From the NCBI GenBank assembly GCA_964430755.1, contig CAYSFT010000005.1, positions 1 through 64,000 of the forward strand: 64,000 nucleotides of DNA, read 5' to 3'. Made by a program: the position numbers and the translations under genes. The notes beneath the pieces were generated by a model. That model ran no database searches, had not been told where the DNA came from, and saw only the letters and a list, made by a program, of their open reading frames with translations. Source of the DNA: Flemingiibacterium sp964430755 (GTDB taxonomy: Bacteria > Bacillota > Clostridia > Oscillospirales > CAG-272). Below are positions 9,646-17,834 of the stretch, in pieces; within the stretch, counting starts at the first letter, position 1, and each line of letters begins with the position of its first letter.

Positions 9646-11175
9646 ATGAAAGGTATTATTATAAATCAGGATACCGACGGAATTTTTTGGGGATTCAAAG
9701 AAAAATATCCGACTCTTGAAGAAATTAAAGATTTCCCGAAGGAATTTGCCGGCACTCACGTTACCGATTATTTTATCAATGTTGCATCGGAAACAGTCAC
9801 GTATCCCTCGAAAAAGCATACCGATATCCTTGAAAAATATTATCGCAAGGAAGAGAACGGTATGCCGGTTGACTATTCGGAAGATATGAGCGGCAAAGCG
9901 GCAAAATATGTTTTTGAGGAGCTTGGTACCGATCACAACAAGCTTCTTATAGACGGCTTCAGAGAGGTTGGCATAAATCCTTGGATCTCATTCCGCATGA
10001 ATGATTTTCACGATAAGAACCTGCCGACAGCTATGGGTTTTTCCGATTTTTACTATGAGCATCCCGAATACCGCAGAGTAAAATTCCATCCGGAGTTTAT
10101 GGTAAACTGTGGCGATAACAGCTTTGACTATTACTATGACGAGGTTCGTGAATTCTATCTCGGCATTATCGACGAAGCTCTTGAGCGTTACGATGCTTAC
10201 GGTATCGAGCTTGATTTTCAGCGTGAGATCGAGGTTTTCGGCTTCGGCCGTCACTTCGTCGGAATTGATATAATGAACGCCTTCATGCGTGAGGTTGATA
10301 AGCTTACTCATAAGTATGAGGCTATATACGGACATCAAGTCAAGGTTGCCGTCCGTGTTGCTCCCGATATACAGACGAATTTTGACTTCGGTCATGACGT
10401 TATGCAGTGGGTGCGTGAGGGAATCGTTGATATGGTCATTCCTACGGGACGCTATGAATCGACCGACATGGATATGCCGATAAGACTTTGGTCGGGACTT
10501 TTGAAGCCGTATGGAGTTGAGCTTGTCGCCGGAATGGAGCAGGGCATACGTCCTCACTTTGCACACCGCAATGTCGGACGCACCATCGAAACCTTTGCGG
10601 CATTCACGGCAAACGCATATGCTCAGGGCGCAGATAAGGTTTATTTCTACAATTATTTCCGCCGCCGTGCGGATGAGCGCTTTGACAGAGAAGCACCGTT
10701 TGTAACCGAGCCTACTCCTCACTGCGCTTCATTACCGATTTACTGGACTATCATCAACACAATGGGTGATCCCGACGCGGTGCAAAAGCTTAACCGTCGC
10801 CACATAATCACCTGCAAGGACCGTTTTCCGTTTTGGAATCACTGTGGCGGCGACGGCAGACAGCTTCCCGTTCAGACGGGACGTACCATCAGCTTTAAGA
10901 TAAGCGTTGGTGATATACCCGAGGATGCGGATGTTATAGTTCATATCGGAATCGTTGATGGCGATAAATTAAAGGAAGCACCGCGCCTATTTATAAATTC
11001 CGAGCCTGCGGAATATCTCGGATGCGAATACAATGAAACATATTCAAACGAAAGTGTGCTTCTCGCGTACCGTGTTCCGAAGAATGTTCGAAATTTAAAG
11101 GTGATTTGTCCGTTCGTTATCACAAATGAGCCTATCGACATCAGATATGTTGATGCTTACGTAATTGTAAGCTGA
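9646..11175 (+). CDS. Cytosolic paralogue of the TIM-barrel glycosidase-like protein
   Basis: The 509-residue product starts at ATG 9646 behind GAAAGGA (9632-9638) and directly enters the barrel (KGIIINQD). It shares with the upstream protein GTHVTDYFINV, FREVGINPW, FRMNDFHD, YGIELDFQREI and AVRVAPDIQTNFDFGHDV, plus a similar C-terminal beta domain (ISVGDIPEDADV). It lacks a signal peptide and the N-terminal binding module, so it should act inside the cell, perhaps on imported oligosaccharides released by the secreted paralogue. The family is likely the same family 10-like glycosylhydrolase group; catalytic activity is not proven, and substrate and reaction are unknown. A strong terminator follows, so this gene probably ends the operon that starts with the giant protein. 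Confidence 0.7.
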   Translation: MKGIIINQDTDGIFWGFKEKYPTLEEIKDFPKEFAGTHVTDYFINVASETVTYPSKKHTDILEKYYRKEENGMPVDYSEDMSGKAAKYVFEELGTDHNKLLIDGFREVGINPWISFRMNDFHDKNLPTAMGFSDFYYEHPEYRRVKFHPEFMVNCGDNSFDYYYDEVREFYLGIIDEALERYDAYGIELDFQREIEVFGFGRHFVGIDIMNAFMREVDKLTHKYEAIYGHQVKVAVRVAPDIQTNFDFGHDVMQWVREGIVDMVIPTGRYESTDMDMPIRLWSGLLKPYGVELVAGMEQGIRPHFAHRNVGRTIETFAAFTANAYAQGADKVYFYNYFRRRADERFDREAPFVTEPTPHCASLPIYWTIINTMGDPDAVQKLNRRHIITCKDRFPFWNHCGGDGRQLPVQTGRTISFKISVGDIPEDADVIVHIGIVDGDKLKEAPRLFINSEPAEYLGCEYNETYSNESVLLAYRVPKNVRNLKVICPFVITNEPIDIRYVDAYVIVS

Positions 11176-11181
11176 ATATGA

Positions 11182-11237
11182 ATACCCTGCTGCACTTCGA
11201 ACCCATAATGGGACGACGGTAACAGGGTATATTTTTT
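11182..11237 (+). terminator. Rho-independent terminator of the polysaccharide locus
   Basis: ATACCCTG at 11182-11189 pairs with CAGGGTAT at 11223-11230, followed by TTTTTTT. Confidence 0.8.
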
Positions 11238-11257
11238 TGATTTTTTTCGATCACCTC

Positions 11258-11286
11258 TTGAAATTTTTGCATTTATTTGGTATAAT
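11258..11286 (+). promoter_or_regulatory. Promoter of spoVT-like gene
   Basis: TTGAAA (11258-11263), 17-base spacer, TATAAT (11281-11286): a vegetative sigma-A type promoter about 110 bases before the start codon. Confidence 0.7.
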
Positions 11287-11395
11287 TATTGTTGATTTTA
11301 AATACGGTCTGAACTTTCTTTTCGCGCAAGTATAAATCTCCTCGTTTTACAGATACTATTGTCGTAGCATTTGTTTACAAAAGGAGATTATATAT

Positions 11396-11941
11396 ATGAA
11401 AGCAACAGGAATTGTTAGACGCATCGACGACCTCGGTCGTGTCGTTATACCAAAGGAGATTCGCCGCACTCTCCGCATCAAGGAGGGCGATCCGCTCGAA
11501 ATTTTTACCGACCGTGAGGGCGAAGTTATTTTCAAAAAATATTCACCCATAGGCGAGCTTAACGCCTTTGCCGCACAGTATGCCGAAACCCTTTACCGAA
11601 TTGCCGGTATGGCGGTTGTTATCTGTGACCGCGACGCGGTTATTGCTTGCGCAGGACTTCCCAAAAAGGAGTACCTTGACAAAAAACTCTCGCAGGAGCT
11701 TGAGGAAATCATCGAAGGACGCGGCAATTACCGTTACCTCGATGGTTCACAGCCTGTGAAGATCACGTCAGATTCGGGCAGTGCCGCCATCTCGTGCGCA
11801 ATGCCAATCATCGCTGACGGCGACCTTATCGGCTGCGTTGCATCGGTTCATATACCTGACTCCGATCCGGTTGAGGGTGACGTTGAAAACAAACTTGTGG
11901 GAACTGCTGCGGCATTTCTCGCAAAGCAGATCGAGGCGTGA
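11396..11941 (+). CDS. spoVT: Stage V sporulation protein T-like regulator
   Basis: The 181-residue protein has an N-terminal AbrB-type swapped-hairpin DNA-binding domain (MKATGIVRRIDDLGRVVIPKE) and a C-terminal GAF-like domain (~55-178), the architecture and length of SpoVT. In Bacillus, SpoVT tunes genes transcribed by sigma-G in the forespore; the same role here is inferred from homology. The start is preceded by AAAGGAG (11380-11386). The next gene overlaps or nearly overlaps its stop, so the two are probably translated together. SpoVT is widespread in endospore-forming Firmicutes, which supports sporulation capacity, although non-sporulating Clostridia also keep AbrB-like regulators. Confidence 0.9.
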   Translation: MKATGIVRRIDDLGRVVIPKEIRRTLRIKEGDPLEIFTDREGEVIFKKYSPIGELNAFAAQYAETLYRIAGMAVVICDRDAVIACAGLPKKEYLDKKLSQELEEIIEGRGNYRYLDGSQPVKITSDSGSAAISCAMPIIADGDLIGCVASVHIPDSDPVEGDVENKLVGTAAAFLAKQIEA

Positions 11942-11943
11942 CT

Positions 11944-12225
11944 ATGAGACCGATTAACAGTAATGATAAACCCAAAGTGAGAGTTCTGCGCTCTGCGACA
12001 GATTCTTTCCTTGGCGCATATCCTTTTCCGAGCGGTGCAGAGTTCCCATCAAAATATCCCTGCGAGGATGCTTTTCTTCATGGCTCGGTTGCTTCAGCCT
12101 CCGATTGTACCGGAATCGCAGTTGTACCTCCCGAAACCGAGGAGGAAGCTGAGTCGCTCATGGCTATAAAGGACGTTCCCGTTACAAGTGTTGACGGCGA
12201 CGGCGTTATACCTGAAAAGAACTGA
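11944..12225 (+). CDS. Small unknown protein coupled to spoVT
   Basis: A 93-residue protein starting at ATG 11944, or at GTG 11938, which would overlap the spoVT stop. It has no signal peptide, membrane segment or motif I recognise. It contains a Pro/Ser-rich middle (LGAYPFPSGAEFPSKYP) and an acidic stretch (PPETEEEAESL) near the C-terminus. The tight coupling to spoVT argues that it is real and perhaps sporulation-related, but nothing in the sequence shows a function. A 9-base-pair hairpin (12237-12265) follows it. Confidence 0.55.
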   Translation: MRPINSNDKPKVRVLRSATDSFLGAYPFPSGAEFPSKYPCEDAFLHGSVASASDCTGIAVVPPETEEEAESLMAIKDVPVTSVDGDGVIPEKN

Positions 12226-12236
12226 TTTTAAATTTT

Positions 12237-12265
12237 GCGCATACGATGTTATATGCCGTATGCGC
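12237..12265. terminator. Perfect 9-bp hairpin without T-run
   Basis: GCGCATACG (12237-12245) pairs with CGTATGCGC (12257-12265) around an 11-base loop. There is no T-tract on either side, so it may be a weak terminator, a processing site or an operator just before the MFS ribosome site. Confidence 0.4.
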
Positions 12266-12290
12266 TACATAATTGCCTAAGGAGTCCATC

Positions 12291-13502
12291 ATGAAATTAA
12301 CCTATAAGCACACATTGATATCCTGTTATGGGTGCTTTATTATCCAATCTATCGTAAACAATTTAAGTCCGCTTCTGTTTGTTACATATTCAAAGGAATT
12401 TGCAGTTTCACTTGATCAGATAACCCTGCTTATATCGTATAATTTTATCGTGCAGATGATAGTTGATATGATCGGCGTTAAATATGCACACAGGATCGGT
12501 TACAGACGCGGCATGATGATTGCACATATTGCATCATTTCTCGGTCTTACGGGACTTGCGCTGTTTACTGCACTTTGGCCGCCGTTCATAGGTCTTCTTA
12601 TCGCGACAACGCTTTGTGCGCTCGGAAGCGGTTTTATCGAGGTGCTTGCAAGTCCGATAGTTGAAGCACTGCCGCTCGGCGAAAAAAGTGCGGCGATGAG
12701 TCTCTTGCATTCCTTTTACTGTTGGGGACACATTGCGATAGTTCTCTTGTCAACGCTCTTTTTTACAGTTATAGGCGTTGAAAATTGGCGTATTCTCGTT
12801 GTGCTGTGGGCGCTCATCCCGGCATTTAACGGTGTTTTATTTGCATTTGTACCGCTGCAGGCACTGAAGGGGGACGCCGAAAAGCAAGGCTCATTTTTCG
12901 CGTTGTTCAAGCTTAAGGGCTTTCCGCTTTTCCTTATTTTGATGATATGCGCGGGCTCAATGGAGATGGGGCTTGCACAATGGTCATCGCTCTTTGCCGA
13001 AACGGGACTCGGAGTTTCAAAAACGCTCGGCGATCTCCTTGGACCATGTATGTTCGGATTTATGATGGCACTTGCAAGAACCTTTTACGGTGTACGCGGT
13101 GCAAAACTGAATCTGAACCGATTTATGAGTGTTTGTGCAGTAGGAATCCTGGCAAGCTATTTGATCTGCGTTTTTGCTCCTCATCCCGTAATTTCGCTTA
13201 TTGGGTGCGGTCTTACAGGGCTTTTTGTCGGCATATATTGGCCGGGAACGCTAAGTGCTGCCAGTCGTCACATACCAATGGGCGGCACAACTATGTTCGC
13301 AATGCTCGCACTTGCAGGGGATGTTGGATGCTCACTCGGTCCGGGACTTATCGGATTTGTTTCCGAGCGTGTTAACAGTGACTTGGGACTTAAAGCAGGC
13401 ATACTCAGTGCGGTCGTGTTCCCGATAACCGCGTTTGTCTTGCTTCGTATTATACGCGGTAATGGCAAATCTGCCGATGCCTCACTAAAGAGCGAAGAAT
13501 GA
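12291..13502 (+). CDS. MFS transporter, sugar-permease-like
   Basis: The 403-residue product starts at ATG 12291 behind TAAGGAG (12278-12284); an in-frame extension to 12273 lacks a ribosome site. About twelve hydrophobic segments are visible, with the major-facilitator basic loop (YAHRIGYRRGMM) between the second and third. The general look is like FucP/hexose-type MFS permeases (IGVKYAHRIGYRRG, GLFVGIYWPGTLSAASR), but the substrate cannot be read. It sits alone between spoVT and a lipoprotein gene and ends in its own terminator, so context gives no further clue. Confidence 0.75.
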   Translation: MKLTYKHTLISCYGCFIIQSIVNNLSPLLFVTYSKEFAVSLDQITLLISYNFIVQMIVDMIGVKYAHRIGYRRGMMIAHIASFLGLTGLALFTALWPPFIGLLIATTLCALGSGFIEVLASPIVEALPLGEKSAAMSLLHSFYCWGHIAIVLLSTLFFTVIGVENWRILVVLWALIPAFNGVLFAFVPLQALKGDAEKQGSFFALFKLKGFPLFLILMICAGSMEMGLAQWSSLFAETGLGVSKTLGDLLGPCMFGFMMALARTFYGVRGAKLNLNRFMSVCAVGILASYLICVFAPHPVISLIGCGLTGLFVGIYWPGTLSAASRHIPMGGTTMFAMLALAGDVGCSLGPGLIGFVSERVNSDLGLKAGILSAVVFPITAFVLLRIIRGNGKSADASLKSEE

Positions 13503-13544
13503 GCGGTTTTTACTCTTTTTGACAAGAAATGTAAATAAAACATT

Positions 13545-13581
13545 AACTCCCTCGTTTTATGGAACAAACGGGGGAGCTTTT
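13545..13581 (+). terminator. Terminator of MFS gene
   Basis: A stem of about 12 bases, ACTCCCTCGTTTT with CAAACGGGGGAGC, ends at 13577 and is followed by TTTT. Confidence 0.65.
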
Positions 13582-13619
13582 GCGTCATATAGACAGAAAA
13601 ACACATAGGAGGCTGTTTT

Positions 13620-15017
13620 ATGAAACACGTTAAATTCTTATCTGTAGTCCTTGTGCTTGGAATCATGCTATCCACAGTGTCTTGCTCCCGGTTTAAGGAC
13701 GAGCCTGATTTTGAGGATAATTACAATGAAACCGCTGATGACACCACGGAAACGGTCGATCCGCTTGATTTGCTTCTGTCGCCCGGGGACACGGGTATTC
13801 CGAGCGCTTATTCGGACGAGGTAAATGTCCTTGGCGATAATCTGCAGATTTACGATTGTAACGATGATTTTTGCTCTATAGTATATAATGAATCCGGCGC
13901 ATGGATGTTCGACCAGAAAGCTATCAAGGTGACACCGCTTGTCGATCTTGAAGCGATGATAGCCGATGCTGATCCGACGGGACGCGGCAGGGAATATTTC
14001 AAGGATGTAACGATCTCGTATAACTTTGTTGAGCGTGACGATGTTGAGATTCGGATAGAGTTCACTGTAACCTCAAATACCGCTGATGCGTATTTTAAGG
14101 TTTACGGTTACTACACGCTGTTTGAAGAGGGCGAATATCTTATCGAGGACTATAAACGCGGAGATTTTCGCGGCTACTATATTGAAGAAACAGTCTACCC
14201 CGGAAGCGATGAACCGATAGGAATTTACGATATTTCCAACTATGCAAGACTCGGTATATATGAAGACAATCGCCTATTTCAAATTGCAAAAGCGATAATC
14301 GAAAACGATGTTCGCGAACTTGAGAGCCTGAATTTTCTCGAAGAAGGCATACTTTCCGATTGGGAGGGAATGGTTATCTCCGAGTATGAGATTATCCGTG
14401 ACAATCCGACGTCGCCGTATCTTGATTACCTGACGCTGAATATTACTGTAACTGAAAGTAATGTCGAGCGTTATCCGGCAGGAGAATATGTCGTTACGTT
14501 ATCAGAGGGAGTGGATTTAACTATTGATATAAAGCCTGCATCTGAAGTTGGTACAGATTATGTCCTGACCGAAGCGGCACGGTGGTTAGCTCCGCTTGCC
14601 GAGCATTTTGGCGGATTTGTTACCGCAAACGCTGACAGTTCCACACATTCCTTGACGGATCTCTACCTTTACCAAACAAGAGTTGTCGGAACAGAACCGA
14701 GCTACGAGGAATTTATAAGCTTCGCCGAGGACTGCTTCGGAATTAAGATAAAGAGCGGCGATGTTTCACGTGCCGAGATCGAAGCTCACGGCGGACACGG
14801 CTTTGGAACGAGTCTTTGCGAGATATCGGGCGGTATCCCCGAGGACGGTGTTTGCCATGTAACTGTGACGTATTTCGCAGATCCGATGAAATCTGTGGTG
14901 GCAACAATTGACGAATATGAGCTTGTAAAAATCGGCGACGGCGTTTGCAAATACAAGATTAAAAGTGCAGAAAGAACATACGACACTGATCTTGATATTT
15001 GCGGCTGGAGCGCTTGA
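13620..15017 (+). CDS. Lipoprotein of unknown function
   Basis: The 465-residue protein starts at ATG 13620 behind AGGAGG (13607-13612). A lipoprotein signal (hydrophobic core, then LSTVSC) predicts lipidation at about Cys22 and anchoring on the outer face of the membrane. The mature part is acidic and Thr-rich at first (DEPDFEDNYNETADDTTE) and then has alternating beta-type segments with Tyr-rich repeats. I recognise no family. Its natural terminator appears to have been split by the 15051-16960 insertion, so its 3' transcript end has probably changed. Confidence 0.65.
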   Translation: MKHVKFLSVVLVLGIMLSTVSCSRFKDEPDFEDNYNETADDTTETVDPLDLLLSPGDTGIPSAYSDEVNVLGDNLQIYDCNDDFCSIVYNESGAWMFDQKAIKVTPLVDLEAMIADADPTGRGREYFKDVTISYNFVERDDVEIRIEFTVTSNTADAYFKVYGYYTLFEEGEYLIEDYKRGDFRGYYIEETVYPGSDEPIGIYDISNYARLGIYEDNRLFQIAKAIIENDVRELESLNFLEEGILSDWEGMVISEYEIIRDNPTSPYLDYLTLNITVTESNVERYPAGEYVVTLSEGVDLTIDIKPASEVGTDYVLTEAARWLAPLAEHFGGFVTANADSSTHSLTDLYLYQTRVVGTEPSYEEFISFAEDCFGIKIKSGDVSRAEIEAHGGHGFGTSLCEISGGIPEDGVCHVTVTYFADPMKSVVATIDEYELVKIGDGVCKYKIKSAERTYDTDLDICGWSA

Positions 15018-15041
15018 TTTGTGATACTTTTTTAAAGGAGT

Positions 15042-15050
15042 CCTTCGGGG
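15042..15050. repeat. Left 9-base target-site duplication
   Basis: CCTTCGGGG here is repeated at 16961-16969, immediately outside the inverted repeats of the insertion. Confidence 0.8.
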
Positions 15051-15098
15051 CAATGTCATTTAGATAAGACTGTGCAAGTTTAGATAAATAAAAAATTG

Positions 15099-15136
15099 AA
15101 AGGCATCTCGACTATAATTACAATCGAGATGCCTTT
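15099..15136. terminator. Bidirectional terminator, mainly for the XRE gene
   Basis: A 13-base perfect stem (AAAGGCATCTCGA 15099-15111 with 15124-15136) has a 12-base loop. It has T-runs on the plus side (15134-15139) and A/T-rich sequence on the minus side. It lies inside the insertion, downstream of the minus-strand regulator. Confidence 0.8.
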
Positions 15137-15150
15137 TTTCTTGTTACGGA

Positions 15151-16293
15151 TTATTCGAACCGTGCAAGCACGAGCTTCTTCAATGTAACGAAGCGTTCCT
15201 CTTGACTTAGCGGCTGAATTTTTTCGTCTGATAATTTATCAAGCAATATCTTTTCGACAATGTTGCGCGGAAGATATGTTCTGATTTCTGTCTCTCGAAC
15301 AAGCGGAGAAGTAATTCGATCTGCATGACAAATTTTTTCATCCGGATATTTATCGCATAGATTCAGATAATACATTATAGAATTCTCTATTTCTTCCATT
15401 GCCTTTTCCTTATCTCCGACTGCAAGATATGCTTGTGCTAACAAGATATAACAATCACCGGAATCAAAATCATGATACGGAGTAGGACATTCATCTTTGA
15501 AAATTGCTTTCATGATTGCGAAGAATGTCTTATATACCTCAATTGCATCCAAGTATTTCCCACAGTTATAATATGCCTTGCCAAGCCTCGCCGTATGATC
15601 TTCCAATGCCTGCAGGGAATAATCAATATCCGTACACAAATACTTTGCCGCACGCTCAAAATTACCCATATATTCGTTGACGATTGCCATAGTGGAATAC
15701 AGCGTAAAATCGGTGCGTACGGGAAATTGGCGAGCTTCTTGTGTAGCTAGGGCGAAATTTTGATTTGCCGAATACAGAAACACCAGATTTTGTCGCGCTG
15801 ACATAACATCTGTAATGTTTTTTGAATGTTCTATGATATAATTTGCTTGTCTGACAGTTTTTGCTATGATTTCCTCTGAACGCTCACTTGCATACATTCC
15901 TTCATTATCAGGCATGGAAAGTGCTGAGCCCAGCCGCATACAGTTGTACATCAAAATAAGATTGTTGGGATACTTTTTCAATCCTTCAAGCAAGGTATCG
16001 TATGCGGCAAGATAGGAATCCAAATTTCTGTACTTTTTTAATTTCTCCGCATTTTCTACAATATCCCATGCTTCCTCATTTTCTGTTGTGTCCGCAAGTC
16101 CAAACAATACATCCGTACTGACCTCAAACACAGATGCAAGTGGTACGATTTGTGAAATATCCGGCATTCCCGTATCATTCTCCCATTTTGAAACAGCTTG
16201 AAATGTGACGCCGATATGCTCTGCAAGTTCTTCTTGCGTAAAACCTCGATCTCGGCGAAGACGGCGTATGATCTGTCCCATTGTTTCCTTCAT
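15151..16293 (-). CDS. XRE-family transcriptional regulator with TPR-like region
   Basis: The 380-residue product starts at 16293 behind GGAGGAG. Residues ~5-62 are a Cro/C1 helix-turn-helix (GFTQEELAEHIGVTFQAVSKWEN). The remainder is all-helical, with repeats that look like tetratricopeptide units (YNCGKYLDAIEVYKTFF, LLAQAYLAVGDKEKAMEEI). Such HTH-TPR proteins in Firmicutes often respond to peptides or report cell state; the ligand here is unknown. It is the only intact gene inside the inverted-repeat element, so it may be a passenger or regulate the element itself. It opposes the lipoprotein gene. Confidence 0.8.
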   Translation of the reverse strand: MKETMGQIIRRLRRDRGFTQEELAEHIGVTFQAVSKWENDTGMPDISQIVPLASVFEVSTDVLFGLADTTENEEAWDIVENAEKLKKYRNLDSYLAAYDTLLEGLKKYPNNLILMYNCMRLGSALSMPDNEGMYASERSEEIIAKTVRQANYIIEHSKNITDVMSARQNLVFLYSANQNFALATQEARQFPVRTDFTLYSTMAIVNEYMGNFERAAKYLCTDIDYSLQALEDHTARLGKAYYNCGKYLDAIEVYKTFFAIMKAIFKDECPTPYHDFDSGDCYILLAQAYLAVGDKEKAMEEIENSIMYYLNLCDKYPDEKICHADRITSPLVRETEIRTYLPRNIVEKILLDKLSDEKIQPLSQEERFVTLKKLVLARFE

Positions 16294-16960
16294 GAGTGAC
16301 TCCTCCTAATGATTCGTTTTTCGGTACCGTACATATATTATCTCATACAATCACAATAAAAAGAAGCGACTTAAAAATGAAGCGTACTCAACGTTCCGTT
16401 GAAATTATTATATCACACATACGATAGAAAATCAAATCTTATACCAGATCGTTCGTTGCGAAATATAAAAGCTTTACTTTATTTTTCCTGAAATTTGTAT
16501 TTACTAAAACCAATCTTTTTGCAGTTTGGTTTCGCATACGATCTCATATAAAACATTAAAAATGCACCTTTTTTGAACAGGAGTATATCCACCGCGCGAA
16601 TAATCCACGGCGGCTGATATGCTTCTTGTATTTCGGGATAGTCACATTTTTTCTCAAATTCTATATGCTGTTTTTTAGTAAAAGTCAAAAGTTTTTAGTA
16701 TAAGAATTTATATAAAAGTATGGCACAATTCCGATAAGGTGGCTTGTTTTTGCCCCAAACAGCGAAAAACGGCTTTTTTGAAGAAATATCATGCTCGTAC
16801 TCAATAAGTAAATTCACCGAAAGATTCTCCGTCCCAAACGGATAGGAACGATGTATGTAGCGCTTTTATGCATATCTAAACAGTCGCCAGAAGAAAAACA
16901 AGGGCAAACCCGAAGATTTACCCTTATCTAAACTTGTACCTACTTATCTTAATGACATTG
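16294..16960. other. Non-coding remainder of the insertion with decayed coding traces
   Basis: No convincing gene is present. A 69-codon minus-strand frame (16479-16688) lacks a ribosome site. On the plus strand, the frame running through 16861-16957 reads RFYAYLNSRQKKNKGKPEDL and then YLNDI into the terminal repeat, interrupted by stops upstream (16843-16845 and 16858-16860). It looks like the tail of a decayed protein, possibly the lost transposase. Confidence 0.35.
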
Positions 16961-16969
16961 CCTTCGGGG
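16961..16969. repeat. Right 9-base target-site duplication
   Basis: CCTTCGGGG, identical to 15042-15050. It is followed by CTTCTTTTTT, the orphaned right half of the original terminator. Confidence 0.8.
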
Positions 16970-17013
16970 CTTCTTTTTTATTTCAAAAATAAGATATTTT
17001 TTCGTTTTTGCTA

Positions 17014-17042
17014 TTGTAATTTTTAAAGATGTGATGTATAAT
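17014..17042 (+). promoter_or_regulatory. Promoter ahead of the oxidoreductase remnant and coaE
   Basis: TTGTAA (17014-17019), 17-base spacer, TATAAT (17037-17042). No terminator is visible before coaE, so this promoter probably drives the coaE operon. Confidence 0.65.
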
Positions 17043-17077
17043 AATACTGTATGACTATGTTTTGAGAGGATAACTTA

Positions 17078-17179
17078 ATGAACATCGGTATAATCGGCTT
17101 TGGTGCGATGGGGAAAACTGCGGTATATCGCTCGTATACATCAAAAAAGGCAGAGGACTGCACCCCTGTAGCATTTTAA
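17078..17179 (+). pseudogene. Truncated N-terminus of a Gfo/Idh/MocA-type oxidoreductase, 33 codons
   Basis: ATG 17078 follows GAGAGG (17065-17070) and encodes MNIGIIGFGAMGKTAVYR, which matches the Rossmann GxGxxG start of Gfo/Idh/MocA (or similar NAD-dependent) oxidoreductases. The match is lost after ~20 residues and TAA follows at 17177. The normal protein would be over 300 residues, so this is a remnant left by a deletion. It keeps a good promoter and ribosome site and may now serve as a short leader peptide of coaE. Confidence 0.55.
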
Positions 17180-17204
17180 CTATTAAAATTTAAGGAGAAC
17201 ACCA

Positions 17205-17834
17205 ATGATAAACAATATGCGTGTTATCGGACTCACAGGCGGCACAGGTGCCGGAAAGGGTGAGGTTTCACTTTGCTTCATGTCGCACGGAATAAAGAGT
17301 CTTGACACCGATAAGGTTTCACGTGAAGTATGTCTGCCCGGAAAGGCTTGCCTTTGTGAGCTTGTTGAATATTTCGGAGAGGGAATACTTCTTTCTGACG
17401 GTAAGCTTGACAGACGCGGACTTGCGGAGCTTGTTTTCGGTGAGGAAGACTCCGAAAAGCGCGAGATCAAGAAAAATGCGCTCAACCGCATCACTCACCG
17501 TCATATTATTGATGCTATCAATGAGTGGCTCAACGAACGTGAAAAAGCCGGCGACACCGTTGCCGTCGTTGATGCGCCGCAGCTTTTTGAGTCGGGCTTT
17601 GACCGCCACTGTGATTACATAGTTGGAGTTATCGCAGATGAAAAGGTACGCATCCGTCGTATCATTTCGCGCGATAACATATCGGAAGATACCGCAGAAA
17701 AGCGTATACGCTCGCAGAAATCGAATCAATTCTTTATGGATTCCTGTGATTTCATCGTTTACAATAATTCGGGTATAGATGCCCTCGAGTGTCAGGTTGA
17801 GCATATCCTCGAAAAGATCAATTATTTTGCGTAA
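17205..17834 (+). CDS. coaE: Dephospho-CoA kinase
   Basis: The 209-residue protein phosphorylates the 3'-hydroxyl of dephospho-CoA with ATP, the last step of coenzyme A synthesis, in the cytosol. Residues 9-19 carry the P-loop (GLTGGTGAGKG), followed by LDTDKVSREV and a lid region with Arg residues (RIRRIISRD). Length fits the family. The residue after the Walker A lysine is Gly19 instead of the usual Ser/Thr. TAAGGAG (17191-17197) precedes the start. The following lytic transglycosylase overlaps its last codons, so the two are translationally coupled. Confidence 0.9.
   Translation: MINNMRVIGLTGGTGAGKGEVSLCFMSHGIKSLDTDKVSREVCLPGKACLCELVEYFGEGILLSDGKLDRRGLAELVFGEEDSEKREIKKNALNRITHRHIIDAINEWLNEREKAGDTVAVVDAPQLFESGFDRHCDYIVGVIADEKVRIRRIISRDNISEDTAEKRIRSQKSNQFFMDSCDFIVYNNSGIDALECQVEHILEKINYFA

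Larger units (their letters stand above)
15051..16960. mobile_element. 1910-base insertion with 37-base terminal inverted repeats carrying an XRE regulator
   Basis: The left end 15051-15087 and the reverse complement of 16924-16960 match at 32 of 37 positions, both beginning CAATGTCATT and ending CAAGTTTAGATAA. A 9-base direct repeat flanks the pair. Joining the flanks restores a 10-bp stem with a TTCG loop and T-run, which is the lipoprotein gene's terminator. Inside are one intact minus-strand gene (XRE-TPR) and ~650 bases without an intact transposase. The 9-base duplication and long ends fit a DDE-type insertion sequence; I cannot assign the family. It is best read as a non-autonomous or decayed insertion with a passenger regulator. 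Confidence 0.75.

Noticed and set aside
16479..16688. A 69-codon minus frame inside the insertion
   Set aside because: TTG start directly after a stop codon, no ribosome site and no recognisable family. Not called as a gene.
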